From the NCBI GenBank assembly GCA_022432975.1, contig CM039502.1, forward strand, positions 21,725,228 to 21,789,227: a stretch of DNA of 64,000 bases, in the 5' to 3' direction. Each line of letters starts with the position of its first letter. The stretch's first letter is position 1. The translations under genes were made by a program, and so were the position numbers. Under the pieces are notes generated by a model. The model made no database searches. It saw nothing but the letters and a program-made list of their open reading frames with translations, and was not told where the DNA came from. Shown piece by piece: positions 22,013 through 33,668 of this stretch. The stretch is from Begonia masoniana (taxonomy: Eukaryota > Streptophyta > Magnoliopsida > Cucurbitales > Begoniaceae).

Positions 22013-23805
22013 TAACATTTTACATTCCACTCCCACAATTTGCAAACAATGTTCAAACAATGCAACCAACACAACAACGTAATGCAACAACTTAACACAA
22101 GTACGACAACACAACACAACACCAAACAAAACAACCCAAAGCAAAACAATAACTCAACAAAATACGAAGCAACACAAATAACCATTAAACCTTACCGTTC
22201 TATGGTGTAGGCCCGAAGGCAACAAACACTCATCCTCTACTTACCTGGTTGCTCGAAATTCAATTATCCACTTCGCCTGATAATTCACTCGTGCAATTAC
22301 CTAACAAATAAGGAAAAATTCACTTAGTAACAACCTAAGGGATTCCAAAGAAATCAACTAACTTAAACTAACCCTAACTTTTTAACCTAAACACTCAAAC
22401 CCGATTTTTCCCCCAAAATTTGACCGTCAAACTTCAAACGGTCATAACTCCCTCGTTTTTCAACGGATTTCAACGTGCCACCCCAATTCGGAAACCTCTA
22501 CACGTCTACTATCCATTGAAATGCTTAAATTAACCAAACAACTCACTTAGTCAATCTGAAAACCAGAGGACAGAATCAGGTACACTTTTGCATAAAAACC
22601 GATTTTGTGTAAATCAATTCCAATCCATAATCTAACCACTCAATTAACCTAAACTAACATACCCAAGTATTAAATGACCAAAAGTGGAAGAAAACCCTCA
22701 AGGAGAATCAAATTTTCGGACTCACCAATTTAGGGTTTTCAAACCCTCACCAAATTCACTTAAAACTCACTAAAAACTTCAACAAACTTCTCCTAAAGTT
22801 AATAAAACCAAAACCCATGCATTATTACCTTGAAAAATCTTGAGAACTTGAAGCAAAAGAGAGGAGGAGAGGCGGCTATGAAGGATGAAAGCGTCGATGG
22901 AAGAATGAAGAAGAAAGAAAGAAATTTTCCATTTAACCACTAACCATTTTTCACTTTTTATTTTTCCCACTAAAGTTTCTTTATTTTAAGTCAAACCCCT
23001 CCCCTTTCACACATGGTTTTCCAACATGAATGTCTATCTTTTAACCACTTTTCATTAATTAATTTTCTTAATTTCTATTGGTTCATGCCTTTTTTTGACT
23101 TTTTCAAACCATGAATTTTTTTCTTTCAACCAATCACCACACTTTCATTCTCTCCCAATTATTTCCAACGTGAAACCACACAAAATTACCACCTTTTCAC
23201 CCTTTAATGCAACTTAATACTAGCATTCTATTGGTTTGACTTTTCAAACTCTTGTTGAAGTTTGAATTGTCAAACTTCTATCCACTTTCATCACTTAATC
23301 TCACTTAACACTAAGCTATTCTATCACTCCTACTTGACTTAAACTAAGGCTACGCGTGTAATAGAAATTCCGGGTGTTACAATCCACCCTCCTTACAAAA
23401 TTTTGTCCTCAAAATTTGTGGCCTTGCTATTCCTCAATTTACTCACCTCAAGATACTCTCCTGACCTTTAGGTTGCACTGCCAACTTCCACTACGCTAAG
23501 GTCTTCACTCTAGTTTTCCCTCGAACTAAATTCACCTATTGCGTACCGCTAACTCTCTATATCTTCAAAGTTACTTTCCGAACTATGTTCGTTGACTTTG
23601 TCACGACCCTTACCCGTACTATCATTTTTTTTTACACACCTTTAACTTTAACTGTACTCAAGGCGAAATCTAAATCGAAATCGAAATCGGAATGGAATCG
23701 GAGTTCATTTGAAACAATTACTAAAACCATTAAAACTTAAAAACAATTAAATCATTTAAACTATTAATTAATAAAATAAAATCTTTTTTTTTAAAACAAA
23801 CATGG

Positions 23806-24050
23806 CGATCAGTCGCCCATAAAAAGGGGCGACTGATCGCCCCATAGGCGATTGCAACAGGCGACCCCATAAAAAGGGGCGACTGATCGCCTCATAGGCG
23901 ATTGCAACAGGCGACTAGTCGCCTGTTGCAAGTCGCCACGCTCTCTGGATTTCTCCAGAAAGCGTCGCCCGAAATTCGCCCAAGAGGCGATTGCTCGCCA
24001 CCAAGGAGCGAGCAATCGGCATGCTCCCTGGAATTCCTCCAGAGAGCACA
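23806..24050. repeat. Palindrome cluster in LTR H
   Basis: GGCGATCAGTCGCC and GGCGACTGATCGCC form a perfect 14-bp stem around a loop containing CATAAAAA (23806-23843), and the block is partly repeated. At 23902-23931 there is a perfect 30-bp palindrome centred on GACTAGTC. Downstream, GCTCTCTGGA/TCCAGAAAGC and TGCTCCCTGGA/TCCAGAGAGCA form two further hairpins (23939-23964, 24020-24049). Confidence 0.9.
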
Positions 24051-24662
24051 GCTCCCTTATTTTCTCCTTTCCTTCTTCGCATACCCTGCACTTCACATTT
24101 TCAATACAAAAACACACAACACACTAACTTCTTCTCCTTTCTCACATCTTCTTTACCCACATTCCATAAAACACTTTTCGAACATGACTTTTACCCAAAC
24201 ACTCAAAACCGACACAATTCACTCTAAACACACCAAATTTCATAAAAACGAACCGCGTGGTTCCGTTTAAAAGTTTAACATTTCCTTCCTGTTTGAAAAA
24301 CGTCAAAACACTACAAAACACAGTATACAATCTATTCAGTCGCCAAACATCCTAAAACTTATCTAATCATACAAAAATCCATCCAATTCCACCATTATCC
24401 CAAACATCACCAAAAACTCTCAAAAATTTGTCTAACCATGAGTCATCCTGCCTAGCCAAAACACGCCCCGCCGCCACGAGCTCCGCCCATCGACCATCTA
24501 CGCTTGATCATCATAAAGAGGTTCCTCACCTTCGTTCTCGTCACCTACATCATACGATAAATACATTAAGCCTAATGCTTAGTAAGGAGTGTGCTAAACA
24601 TAACATTACATATATGTATGACATTCGTAAAACAGTCTTGTTTCATTTAGATAAAACATTTT

Positions 24663-24795
24663 CTTGTCCCGTGAGAATCATAACTTGCCCCGTGAGAAAC
24701 ACATGACTTACCCCGTGAGAAATACATGACTTGCCCCGTGAGAAACATACAACTTGCCCCGTGAGAAACATACAACTTGCCCCGTGAGAAACATG
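24663..24795. repeat. Short tandem repeat CTTGCCCCGTGAGAAACATA in LTR H
   Basis: Six imperfect copies of a 22-24 bp unit containing CCCCGTGAGAA. The reverse complement of the same word occurs three times in the LTR of element A (about 12652-12710), so the array predates separation of the two LTR families but its copy number differs. Confidence 0.85.
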
Positions 24796-26765
24796 CATCA
24801 TTCGGAATTCATGATCGTTCGTTAATTCGATATTTCATAAAACGTGCTCATAAATAGTTCGTATGCACTTTAATAAAACATGATGCATGAGAAATGACAT
24901 ACGTAGAAACGCCTATCGAACGACCACTAATAAATCACTAAGGCACTACTTAAGCTACCCGTCTTTCCACCAACCCTAAAACTACCTAACTTCATCACAA
25001 CAAACATTATCAACATCGTTACGACGTAGGGCCTTAGGGGCCAGAAACCTAACACTCACTTACCTGGCGTCCTAGATATGCCGAGCACCGTCCTTTGAGC
25101 TTGGGTTACCTAGGGCATTTAACAACACATCATTAATATCGACTTTCAAACATCAAATCTAAAAAAAAAAAACGTCTCGAGCTAGGACAAATTCTTCTAA
25201 AAACTCTAATTCATTTCATTCGGGCATTTCCTCAAGCACTTGGTGCTCACTAACTTCAAAACTCCATTAATGGTGTCCAACTATATCTCCAACAACCTAA
25301 ACTTAACATTTAACATCAACCAACGCCATTAATCTACTCCAACAACCTCAATAATCACTAATACATCACCAATGAGTAATAAATAAACAACCCTATCGAT
25401 TTCTAACAAAATCCCTAAATTTCTTCACAAACCCTAAATCAAAATAAACCCTAAAACCACAAATAAATTTGTCTAAAGTATAGAACTTACCTAGAAGGTT
25501 GATTTGGGGAAGAAAATGAAAGAGTGGTTCGCCAGAAAAAGGGATGAATCGCCGGGGTGTGAGAGCGATTGAGGGGAGGAAGAAAATCGCACGGGAGGAG
25601 GTTCTGGAGAGAAGAATAAGTGAGGGAGAAAGAATAAGGGGTTTTTCTTTTTATTTAGTTTTGATTTTTGTAAATTACCGTTTTGCCCTCAGTTAATTTC
25701 TTAGCTTTAATCGATTTCATTTATCAATTTGGTTTCTCCAAAATTCTCTTATTCCTCCAAATACTTCCATTTATTCTTAGGGCTCTAACGAAACTTCTCG
25801 TTGGCCATTTGAACTTAATTTAATATTTCTGCGAATTATCACTCTATATTTTAAAATTCTAAACTTATGGCTCGAAATCCTTAAAACGAAATTTCCGGGT
25901 GTTACAGACTTTAACTTGAACACTCATCCCTTAGACCCTCAATCTTTTCTATTCTAATTTCAACTTTAACTTTTTGTCAAACTCAGTTTATTTAATTCCT
26001 CAATTCACACTTCCGTGTCTATCAGACATATACATAATTTATTCAAGCCCTCAATGTATCCTCAATCACGTAAACTAAAATCTACTGAATAAACTTCCTA
26101 TCCTAAGTCCTCAATTTAGAATTCCATCCCATAACTTAAGAGTTTAAACTTTCATAACTATTTACTCTTACACACTTATTAACTTTAACCTAATCAATAT
26201 TCACCTATACTTTCAAACTTTCATAATTTAATTCTCATATTTCCATCCTCGATATTAATTAATATGAACACTCCTACATGATCGCTCGAATTCCACAATC
26301 ACCACCTTGCCTCAATCAATTACATCCTCTAAAAGCGTTAATAACACTTTACTTAAACTAGACGCTCAAATACAATCTACATCTAAGTACTTCCAACTTT
26401 TCGTAAATCTAACAATACCAATTTTTTATACACATTCTCGCAAACTTACTAATAGCATTACGACGGTCTAGGGTGTCTCCTGATAATTCTGTTTCACTTT
26501 CTCCAATAAAATTCCTAGCTATTCAAACTATCGATTTACTACATCTATGAATTGGCTTAAGGAATCCACCAAGGTTGTCTCGGTACACACGGGATTTCTA
26601 GTTCACTACAATCACAAAACAAACAGGAGTTAAACCAATCTAATCTTAGATATAAACTAACTAAAAGTAAAGAAATACTTATAGTCGGGGAAGCACGTTG
26701 CATGGCGGCCGGCATTGTCGGATAATCCTTTGAACGACTCGACCATTTATGCTCTGATACCATCT

Positions 26766-28600
26766 TGCAACGCCCCCGAACCCACCCTGGCTCGGTGCGC
26801 TACTTTGCTAACCAATCCCCGTTAAAACCTAATTTAATTGTCATAAACCCCAAAACATAAAATAAAACTAACACAGCGGAATTTAAAACTAAATCTCCCG
26901 AAGCTCTCTTATGTCGTACCTAGCAGCCTAGACTCACTAATTTCCCTTAATCCTAACTGTTAAGCACTACGGCGTCCTCCCCGGAAATTTCGGCAAAGTA
27001 ACGCCTGCAAATGGCACCTCCAAAATGCTAGGTACCTGCAACCAAATCAATACTCAACCAGATCCAAATACTTTTACTCAACTATCCACTCAACTATCCA
27101 GTATACGAAATCTCCAAATAGCAGTAAAAAGGGAAACTAAAATACGAACATCCCTAAGTGAAGAAAGTCCACAGTATAGGGTGACACATCACCCTTAACT
27201 ATGACTATATATATAACAAATCCAAATGGCTATACCATAACTGTCAAAATATCAACCAAAAAGAGTCACGCATTCCCATCAATTCCACAACCAGACATCT
27301 ACAATAACTATCAAATTACAAAGTCCCACATCCCCCGAAGACCATGGTCGAGACGCCCCGACAACTACCCGCACCGGCGTGCCCGAGTGCCACCGACTGC
27401 CGCCTAATCCTGGCTCCCTCGTCTAGCTCACCTGTGTACCTCGTCACCTACACCACAGAACACACACATAAGCTTAATCTTAGCAAGTAGGGGATAACAA
27501 ATATAAACATGCATCACGACTCTCACACAACCCTAGCACACACAGTTTTACTAATAAAGTTTGCCTGCATCGACAGATGCCTTAGTTGCCTGCACCAAAA
27601 GGTGCCTTAATTGCCCGCACCCAAAAAGGATGCCTTACTCTTTAACTGACTACCATGCCAACAATGCAACACAACCAAACAATACAACTCAACAACACGA
27701 CTTCTACACTTAACATCGAAGCGTTCGCAGAACCTTCTACATATCATCGAAGCGTTCTCGGAACCTTCTGCTTAACATCGAAGCGTTCACGGAACCTTCT
27801 GCTTAACATCGAAGCGTTCATAAAACCTTCTGCATAACATCGAAGCATTCCCGGAACCTTCTGAATAACATCGAAGCGTTCCCGGAACCTTCTGCTTAAC
27901 ATCGAAGCGTTCACGGAACCTTCTACTTAACATCGAAGCGTTCGCAGAACCTTCTGCTTAACATTTTACATTCCACTCCCACAATTTGCAAACAATGTTC
28001 AAACAATGCAACCAACACAACAACGTAATGCAACAACTTAACACAACACAGTACGACAACACAACACAACACCAAACAAAACAACCCAAAGCAAAACAAT
28101 AACTCAACAAAATACGAAGCAACACAAATAACCATTAAACCTTACCGTTCTATGGTGTAGGCCCGAAGGCAACAAACACTCATCCCACTAAAGTTTCTTT
28201 ATTTTAAGTCAAACCCCTCCCCTTTCACACATGGTTTTCCAACGTGAATGTCTATCTTTTAACCACTTTTCATTAATTAATTTTACTTAATTTCTATTGG
28301 TTCATGCCTTTTTTTGACCTTTTCAAACCATGAATTTTTTTCTTTCAACCAATCACCACACTTTCATTCTCTCCCAATTATTTCCAACATGAAACCACAC
28401 AAAATTACAACCTTTTCACCCTTTAATGCAACTTAACACTAGCATTCTATTGGTTTGACTTTTCAAACTCTTGTTGAAGTTTGAATTGTCAAACTTCTAT
28501 CCACTTTCATCACTTAATCTCACTTAACACTAAGCTATCCTATCACTCCTACTTGACTTAAACTAGGGCTACACGTGTAATAGAAATCCCGGGTGTCACA
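26766..28600 (-). mobile_element. 5' LTR of element F
   Basis: Runs from TGCAACGCCCCCG (left; one base changed from TGTAAC) to GGGTGTCACA, 1835 bp. It retains the hAT empty site, the segment between CTCGTCACCTACACC and the minisatellite, and only 8 minisatellite units. It lacks the region equivalent to 22234-22968 (mini-exon and first leader intron). The acceptor TGTGGTGTAG/GTGA is at 27448 on the minus strand and can pair with CCTACACCATAGAA in the same LTR family. Confidence 0.92.
27711..27958. repeat. 31-bp minisatellite, 8 units
   Basis: The same 31-bp unit as the large array at 19316-22012, but exactly 8 units (248 bp) and more diverged from one another. It ends in the same ACATTTTACATTCC flank. 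Confidence 0.97.
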
Positions 28601-28605
28601 GATGA

Positions 28606-28766
28606 GAATGTGTATCGACTATAGAGAGCTCAACAAAGTCACTATCAAGAACAAGTATCCACTGGCGAGAAATGATGACTTATATTATCAATTGAAAGGA
28701 GCAGCAGTTTTCTCGAAGGTTGGTCTATGTCTAGGTATCATCAGCTAAGAATTAAGGAGGACGACG
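28606..28766 (+). pseudogene. Element B pol, part 2 (RT fingers/palm)
   Basis: Continues the frame broken at 14347: [20 protein letters not shown], then [10 protein letters not shown] with frame drift after it. It is cut at 28766 by insertion of solo LTR I in the target CGACG and resumes at 31146 with the RT words for [17 protein letters not shown]. Together the three parts form one reverse-transcriptase gene split by two independent insertions. Confidence 0.85.
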
Positions 28767-31140
28767 TGTAACACCCAACAATTTTGGCCAGGTGATTTTC
28801 TTAACCATTTTAATTGTCACCCTTTTTATTAACCTATATGATTTTAAATTTAATGTCAAGACATATTTATTATAAGTTGAGTGAAACTAGGTTGGGTGGC
28901 AAGTTTGTAATTAAGTTGGATTTTAGTTAATATATATAGAAAATGGAAATCCTTAAACCTCATTAAACCCCACTGTAGCCGACATTTCCTCTCTCGGCGA
29001 TTTTCCCTTTTCTCCAAAGCCCTTCCTCTCTCTCTCTCTCTCTCTCTCGGCCAGCTACTCCTCCACCAACGATCGATTCTTCTGTATTCACTTCGACAAT
29101 CCACGCTCTAGGTAAGACTTAGACAATGTAGTTACTGGATAGTTTCTTAGAGCTCTGTTTTCAGCTAGAACATGGGGTTTCGGATTCTTCAATGGCTGGG
29201 TTATTGTAGTAACATTTATAATCTGTCTTTATCTGCTAAGTTGAATCTAGTTATTTAGATATTTTTATAAGCTTAATCTGCATGCATTAGGCGCTCGACT
29301 AGGAAGATTTAGAAATATATAAGTTAGAATCTAGGATGACTTTCGGTTAGAACTTTTAGGATTTTGATTTAACACTATACTGTGAAATGTTTCTAGGTGA
29401 AGAAGTTTGAAGAGAGGTGCTCAAGTTTTGCTAAGAAAACTAGGTAAGTGAGTGAGTAAGATTTCCGGCCATTAGGGCCCTACATCTCAAGGATACTAAG
29501 TAGAGGTGTTGTTTATGATGTTAAATGTATCTGTGCTAATATCTGGTTGGTTATGGTACTCGAATTGATGTTGTGATCTTTAATGAATGAATGACCTGCT
29601 CTATAGCCTGTTGATTTTAGAATGCTCATGCTCATGCATCACGAATATTTCTCATGCATATGAAAATGTTTTAAAGCATGATTTTCCCTATGAACAAGAA
29701 ATGAATATGAAACTTATGCAACAAGGATTAAGAGAGGGTTGGGGCGGTTTGACGTATGTCACTGTCCAAAAGGAGGACCATGAATACGACCCGAAAGGGA
29801 CTATGTACACTCTCACTGTCAAACCCCTTTTCGACACAAATCCTCCCTTAATCCATATGATGAAAACGATGAATAAGAACACGAAAAGATTATGAACATG
29901 TGTTTTCTTTAAGCTGTGCATTCATGGATACATGTTAGCATTGCATTCCTTACTAAGCATTAGGCTTATAGTTTAAACCTTATGATGTAGGTGAAGAACA
30001 ATCAGGTGAGGATTTTAAATTCTGCGAATTTGTTTAAGACTGGTTGCTGGATGGCGCTCAGGGTGACAGTGTGTGGCTGGAAAGGCGAATATGATCCTTG
30101 GTTGCTACCTTTAAGATATTAGTAAGGTTTATGAATATTGAAGTTTAAGTAGGAGAGATTTTTCTTAAAAACGTTGAATTCTAGTAAACTTGTCTGATTG
30201 ATTTCTGAGTTGTGAATGATCTGTTTTATTTAAGTCTTCCGCTATGCATACTCAGAATATGTCTATGGTTTGTGTCAATACAAGTTTGTGTTAGTCGTGT
30301 TGGGAGTTGTGAAATTCAGGATGTTCTCTGTAGGTAAATGTCAAGGGTTCATGTCCGTCGATGGATGTTTCTGTCGGTTTAAGTCGTTTGATAAGTTAAG
30401 GTTTCCTGTCGATCGGATGATGTCTTCCATCGGATGATGTCCTCTATCGGATAATGTCTTCTGTCGGATGATGTCTCCTATCGGATGGAGTTTTATGAAT
30501 CACGTGGGATGCACGTGACGATCAGATGATGTCTTCCATTGGATGATGTCTTCTATCGGATGATGTCTTCTATCGGATGATGTCTTCCATCGGATGATGT
30601 CTTCTATCGGATGATGTCTTCTATCGGATGATGTCTTCCATTGGATGATGTTGTTTATTTTATCGGATGAGTGTATACAAGTTTTGTTGTTTAGCGATCG
30701 GATGGAGTCTTAATGTGTCACGTGGGATACGCATGTCAATCGGATGATGTTGTTCATTCTATCGGATTGAGTGTGTATAAGTCTTGTCGTTTAGCGATTG
30801 GATTAAGTTTAATGTGGCACGTGGGATACACATGTTGATCGGTGGATGTCTGCAACTCCATGCAGCCCCGTGAGCGATGAGTCGAGCGTTTTGAGGGAAT
30901 TTTCTCATTCCGATCACATTATGGAACTGATGTCTGAGGCTAGTCGCTCGACTCTGTGACTGTTTATGTCAATAGCCTTTTGTAGAAGTTGAGCTTTCGA
31001 AGAGTTCAGATTTGTTCGGACATGACCATGTCTTGAGTACTATTTTGTTTTGTTTAAAAAAAATATTTATAGAGAGTAATCTTAGTATAAATGATCCAAG
31101 AAAGTTATGAATCGGTCTCGTCCCTATTGGGGGCGTTACA
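28767..31140 (+). mobile_element. Solo LTR I
   Basis: Starts TGTAACACCCAAC, ends GGGGGCGTTACA, with the duplication CGACG on both sides (28762-28766, 31141-31145). A TATA-like TTAATATATATAG lies near 28927, followed by a leader with a CT repeat (29029-29049). Splice-like sites: donor CTCTAG/GTAAGA at 29111/29112, acceptor TTCTAG/GTGAAG at 29396/29397, mini-exon 29397-29443 (47 nt), donor CTAG/GTAAGTGAG at 29444, hairpin GGCCATTAGGGCC, CCTACATCTCAAGG, TTACTAAGCATTAGG, acceptor CCTTATGATGTAG/GTGA at 29990 (intron 547 nt). Confidence 0.94.
30395..30800 (+). repeat. 17-bp tandem repeat (GATGATGTCTTCTATCG type) in LTR I
   Basis: At least a dozen imperfect copies of a 17-bp unit, GATGTCTTCTATCGGAT. 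They are interrupted by CACGTGGGAT-containing spacers that themselves recur three times (about 30497, 30720, 30820). The block lies on the U5 side, as in LTRs G and J. Confidence 0.88.
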
Positions 31141-31145
31141 CGACG

Positions 31146-33624
31146 TGTTCAAGGCAGCGTTTTATACTAGATATGGCCACTTTGAATTCCGAGTCATGCC
31201 GTTTGGATTAAGTAATGCACCAGCCGCATTTATGGATCTGATGAATCAGACTTTCAAGACCTTTTTTTGATGACTTTGTGATAGTCTTCATTGACGACAT
31301 TCTTATCTACTCCAAGAGCAAAGAGGAGCATGAAGAACACTTGAAGATTATTCTATCTACATTAAGACGTGAGAAGTTAGATGCAAAGTTCTCCAAGTGT
31401 GAATTTTAGATGAAAAATGTAGCTTTTCTTTGCCACATTATTTCAAAGGAGGGCGTAGCAGTGGACCCATCAAAGATTGAAGCTGTTAGGAAATTGCCTC
31501 AACTAAAGAATGCATCTGAAATAAGGAGTTTTCTTGGTCTTGCGGGATATTATTAGAGATTCGTAGAAGGTTTTTCAACCTTAGTCAACCCACTTATGAA
31601 GCTAACTAAGAAAGGTGTCAAGTATTTATGGACCTGATGAGTGCGAGCAAAGCTTTCAGGAGCTGAAGAAAATGTTAGTCTCAGCGCCCATACTTACTAT
31701 ACCATCCGGATCAGGAAAATTTGTAGTATATAGTGACGCTTCAAAATATGGATTAAGATGTGTCCTCATGCAAGAAGGAAAAGTGGTCGCCTATATCTCG
31801 AGACAGTTGAAGGAACACGAGAAGAATTACCCAACTCATGATTTGGAGCTTGCAGCGGTAGTTCATGCACTAAAGATTTGGAGGCATTATCTTTATGGAA
31901 AACGGTGCAAAATTTATACCGACCACAAAAGCCTGAAATATTTCCTAACTCATAAGGATCTAAAATGAGACAGCGCATATGGTTAGAATTGGTAAAGGAC
32001 TACGACTGCGAAATTATTTATCATCCTGGCAAAGCTAATGTCGTAGCTGATGGTTTGAGTAGAAGAGTATCATCTCAAATTTCTTTGTTGCGGCTAATTC
32101 TAGAACAGTTAACCGAGGAAATGCAGAAATCTAATATCGAAATTGTGTCGTTTAGGCTAATAGAGAGATTGTCTTCTATGACACTTCAGCCAAGTTTGCT
32201 TAAGCAAATAAAAGATAAACAACGGGGAGATGCTTATATTTGCAAAGTTAAAAGCGATTAGGAGGCGGGGAAAAGTTTCTGAATTTTTCGTATCTGATGG
32301 TGGGATTATCCAGTTCAAAAAGAGATGATATATACCAGACGATGCTGAATTAAAGAGGGCTATATTGGAGGAAGCACATTCAACCCCTTACTCGGTACAT
32401 CCTGGGTCAACAAAAATGTATTGAGATTTAAAGCAGAACTATTGGTGGCGTGGGTTGAAAGTGGATGTAGCCAAATTTGTGGAGAAGTGTCTCACTTGTC
32501 AACAAGTCAAAGCGAAGCATCAACGACCTGCGGGTACATTGCAACCACTTATGGTGCCTCAATGGAAGTGGGGGCATATTACTATGAACTTTGTAGTGGG
32601 ACTTCCTAAGACGATTAAGGGTCATGACTCCATTTGGGTGATAGTGGATCGATTGACCAAATCATCACATTTTCTTCCTGTAAAGACTAACTATACCATG
32701 GATCAATATGCTCAGCTTTATGTTCAGGAGATTATCAGACTACATGGTACGCCTGTTTCTATCGTGTCTGATCAAGATCCTTGCTACTCAAAATTTTGGA
32801 AGAGTATGCAGAAAGCTATGGGTACGCAGTTGAACTTCAGTACAACTTTCCACCCTCAGATAGATGGATAATCAGAAAGAACGATTCAAACCCTAGAGGA
32901 TATGTTACGGGCATGTGCTATCGACTTTCAAGGAAATTGGAGTAAGAATTTGCCATTGGTAGAGTTCACCTACAACAACAGTTACCAAACTTCGATTGGG
33001 ATGACACCTTATGAAGCTCTATATGGTAGAAAATACAGATCTCCAGTGTATTAGGACGAAGTGGGTGAATGAGTACTTGTTGGGCTAGATATTTTGAGGT
33101 AGATCGCTGAGATCGTTACACTAATCCAGAGAAGAATTCTTACGGCTCAGAGTAGACAGAAAAGTTATGCTGATAGGAGAAGAAGAAAGTTGGAATTTGT
33201 TGTGGGAGATCAAGTTTTCCTGAAAATCTCGCCAATAAGAGGTGTTATGTGCTTTGGAAGGAAAGGAAAGTTGAACCCAAGATTCACAGACCCATTTGAA
33301 ATCTCAAGAAAAATAGGAGAAGTTGCCTACCAGTTGGAATTATCGGATTCATTCAAGCACGTACACAATGTCTTTCATGTCTCGATGTTGAAGAAGTATG
33401 TTCCAGACCCTTCGCATGTCTTACCATCGAGATCTCTAGACTTCGCAATCAACCTTGATTTATCATATGAAGAAAGACCAATTCAAATTTTAGAAGCAGA
33501 AGAAAGAGGACTAAGGAAGAAGGTCTCGCTTGTCAGAGTGCTTTGGAAAAATCGAAACATTGAAGAAGCAACTTGGGAACGAGAAGAAGAAATGAGAAAG
33601 ACCTACCCTGAGTTTTTTATGTAA
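31146..33624 (+). pseudogene. Element B pol, part 3 (RT, RNase H, integrase, chromodomain), degenerate
   Basis: Domains in order: RT palm with FIDDILIYS near 31288, RNase H (YSDASKYGL near 31730, TDHKSLKYF near 31918), integrase zinc region (LEEAHSTPYSVHPG near 32368, CLTCQQVKAKHQRP near 32490), integrase core, SH3-like region (VGDQVFLKISPIRGV at 33205) and a chromodomain (IQILEAEERGLRKK, VLWKNRNIEEATWE, ending near 33580). Integrase core motif 1 reads ITMNFVVGLP, so the first catalytic Asp is Asn. Defects include a T insertion near 31262, TAG at 31407 and 31554, frameshifts near 31620 and 31965, TAG near 32260, TGA near 32421, TAA at about 32869 and TAG near 33052. The last 144 codons (33190-33624) are open. 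Confidence 0.9.
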
Positions 33625-33668
33625 TAATTTAAATTTCGAGGACGAAATTTCTTTTAAGGAGGGGAGAT

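Larger units (their letters stand above)
14348..23381 (-). mobile_element. 3' LTR of element F (expanded by a hAT insertion and minisatellite)
   Basis: Runs from TGTAACGCCCCCGAACC to CCGGGTGTTACA. It matches the other LTR at 14348-14784 (against 26766-27197), 19060-19311 (against 27198-27440) and 22013-23381, apart from deletions. It has lost about 260 bp next to the minisatellite (between GTACCTCGTC and the first repeat unit) that the other LTR keeps. Minus-strand module: acceptor GTTAG/GTAATT, mini-exon 22300-22245 (56 nt), donor CCAG/GTAAGTAGAG at 22244, hairpin GCCTTCGGGC, word CCTACACCATAGAA. Confidence 0.9.
23599..25906 (-). mobile_element. Solo LTR H
   Basis: Ends TGTCACGACCC and GGGTGTTACA, with a GACTT duplication (23594-23598, 25907-25911) and no internal region. 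It resembles the element A LTR in reverse orientation (CTAAGGCCCTACGTCG, CAAGCTCAAAGGACGGTGCTC). Minus-strand module: acceptor CCCTAG/GTAACC, mini-exon 25109-25064 (46 nt), donor CCAG/GTAAGTGAG at 25063, hairpin GGCCCCTAAGGCC, CCTACGTCGTA, TTACTAAGCATTAGG, acceptor TATGATGTAG/GTGA at 24545 (intron 519 nt). Confidence 0.93.
23382..26765 (-). other. Internal region of element F with polypurine tract and PBS
   Basis: Adjacent to the left LTR, the complement of 23382-23404 reads as a purine-rich tract ending AAGGAGGGTGGAT next to TGTAACACCC, the polypurine tract. At 26751-26762 the complement is TGGTATCAGAGC, the usual plant initiator tRNA-Met primer-binding site, 3 bases from the right LTR (starting 26766). 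The parts outside solo LTR H (23382-23593 and 25912-26750) are AT-rich, with no recognisable gag or pol. Small ORFs are random. Confidence 0.8.
14348..28600 (-). mobile_element. Non-coding LTR element F (LARD-like), 14.3 kb with nested insertions
   Basis: Boundaries are exact: TGTAACGCCC on the left, GGGTGTCACA on the right, and a GATGA duplication on both sides (14343-14347, 28601-28605). PBS and polypurine tract show it lies on the minus strand, with its 5' LTR at 26766-28600 and its 3' LTR at 14348-23381. Once the nested solo LTR H is removed, the internal region is only about 1.1 kb and has no gag or pol. That fits a large retrotransposon derivative mobilised in trans. It sits inside the reverse-transcriptase gene of B. 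Nested in it are a hAT transposon, solo LTR H and a large minisatellite. Confidence 0.92.

Noticed and set aside
23809..24117. Minus-strand ORF of about 100 codons
   Set aside because: It runs through the palindrome cluster of LTR H, so its peptide repeats mirror the DNA repeats. No conserved domain.
26751..26762. tRNA gene piece
   Set aside because: The 12 bases are complementary to the 3' end of initiator tRNA-Met and lie next to an LTR. It is a primer-binding site, not a gene.
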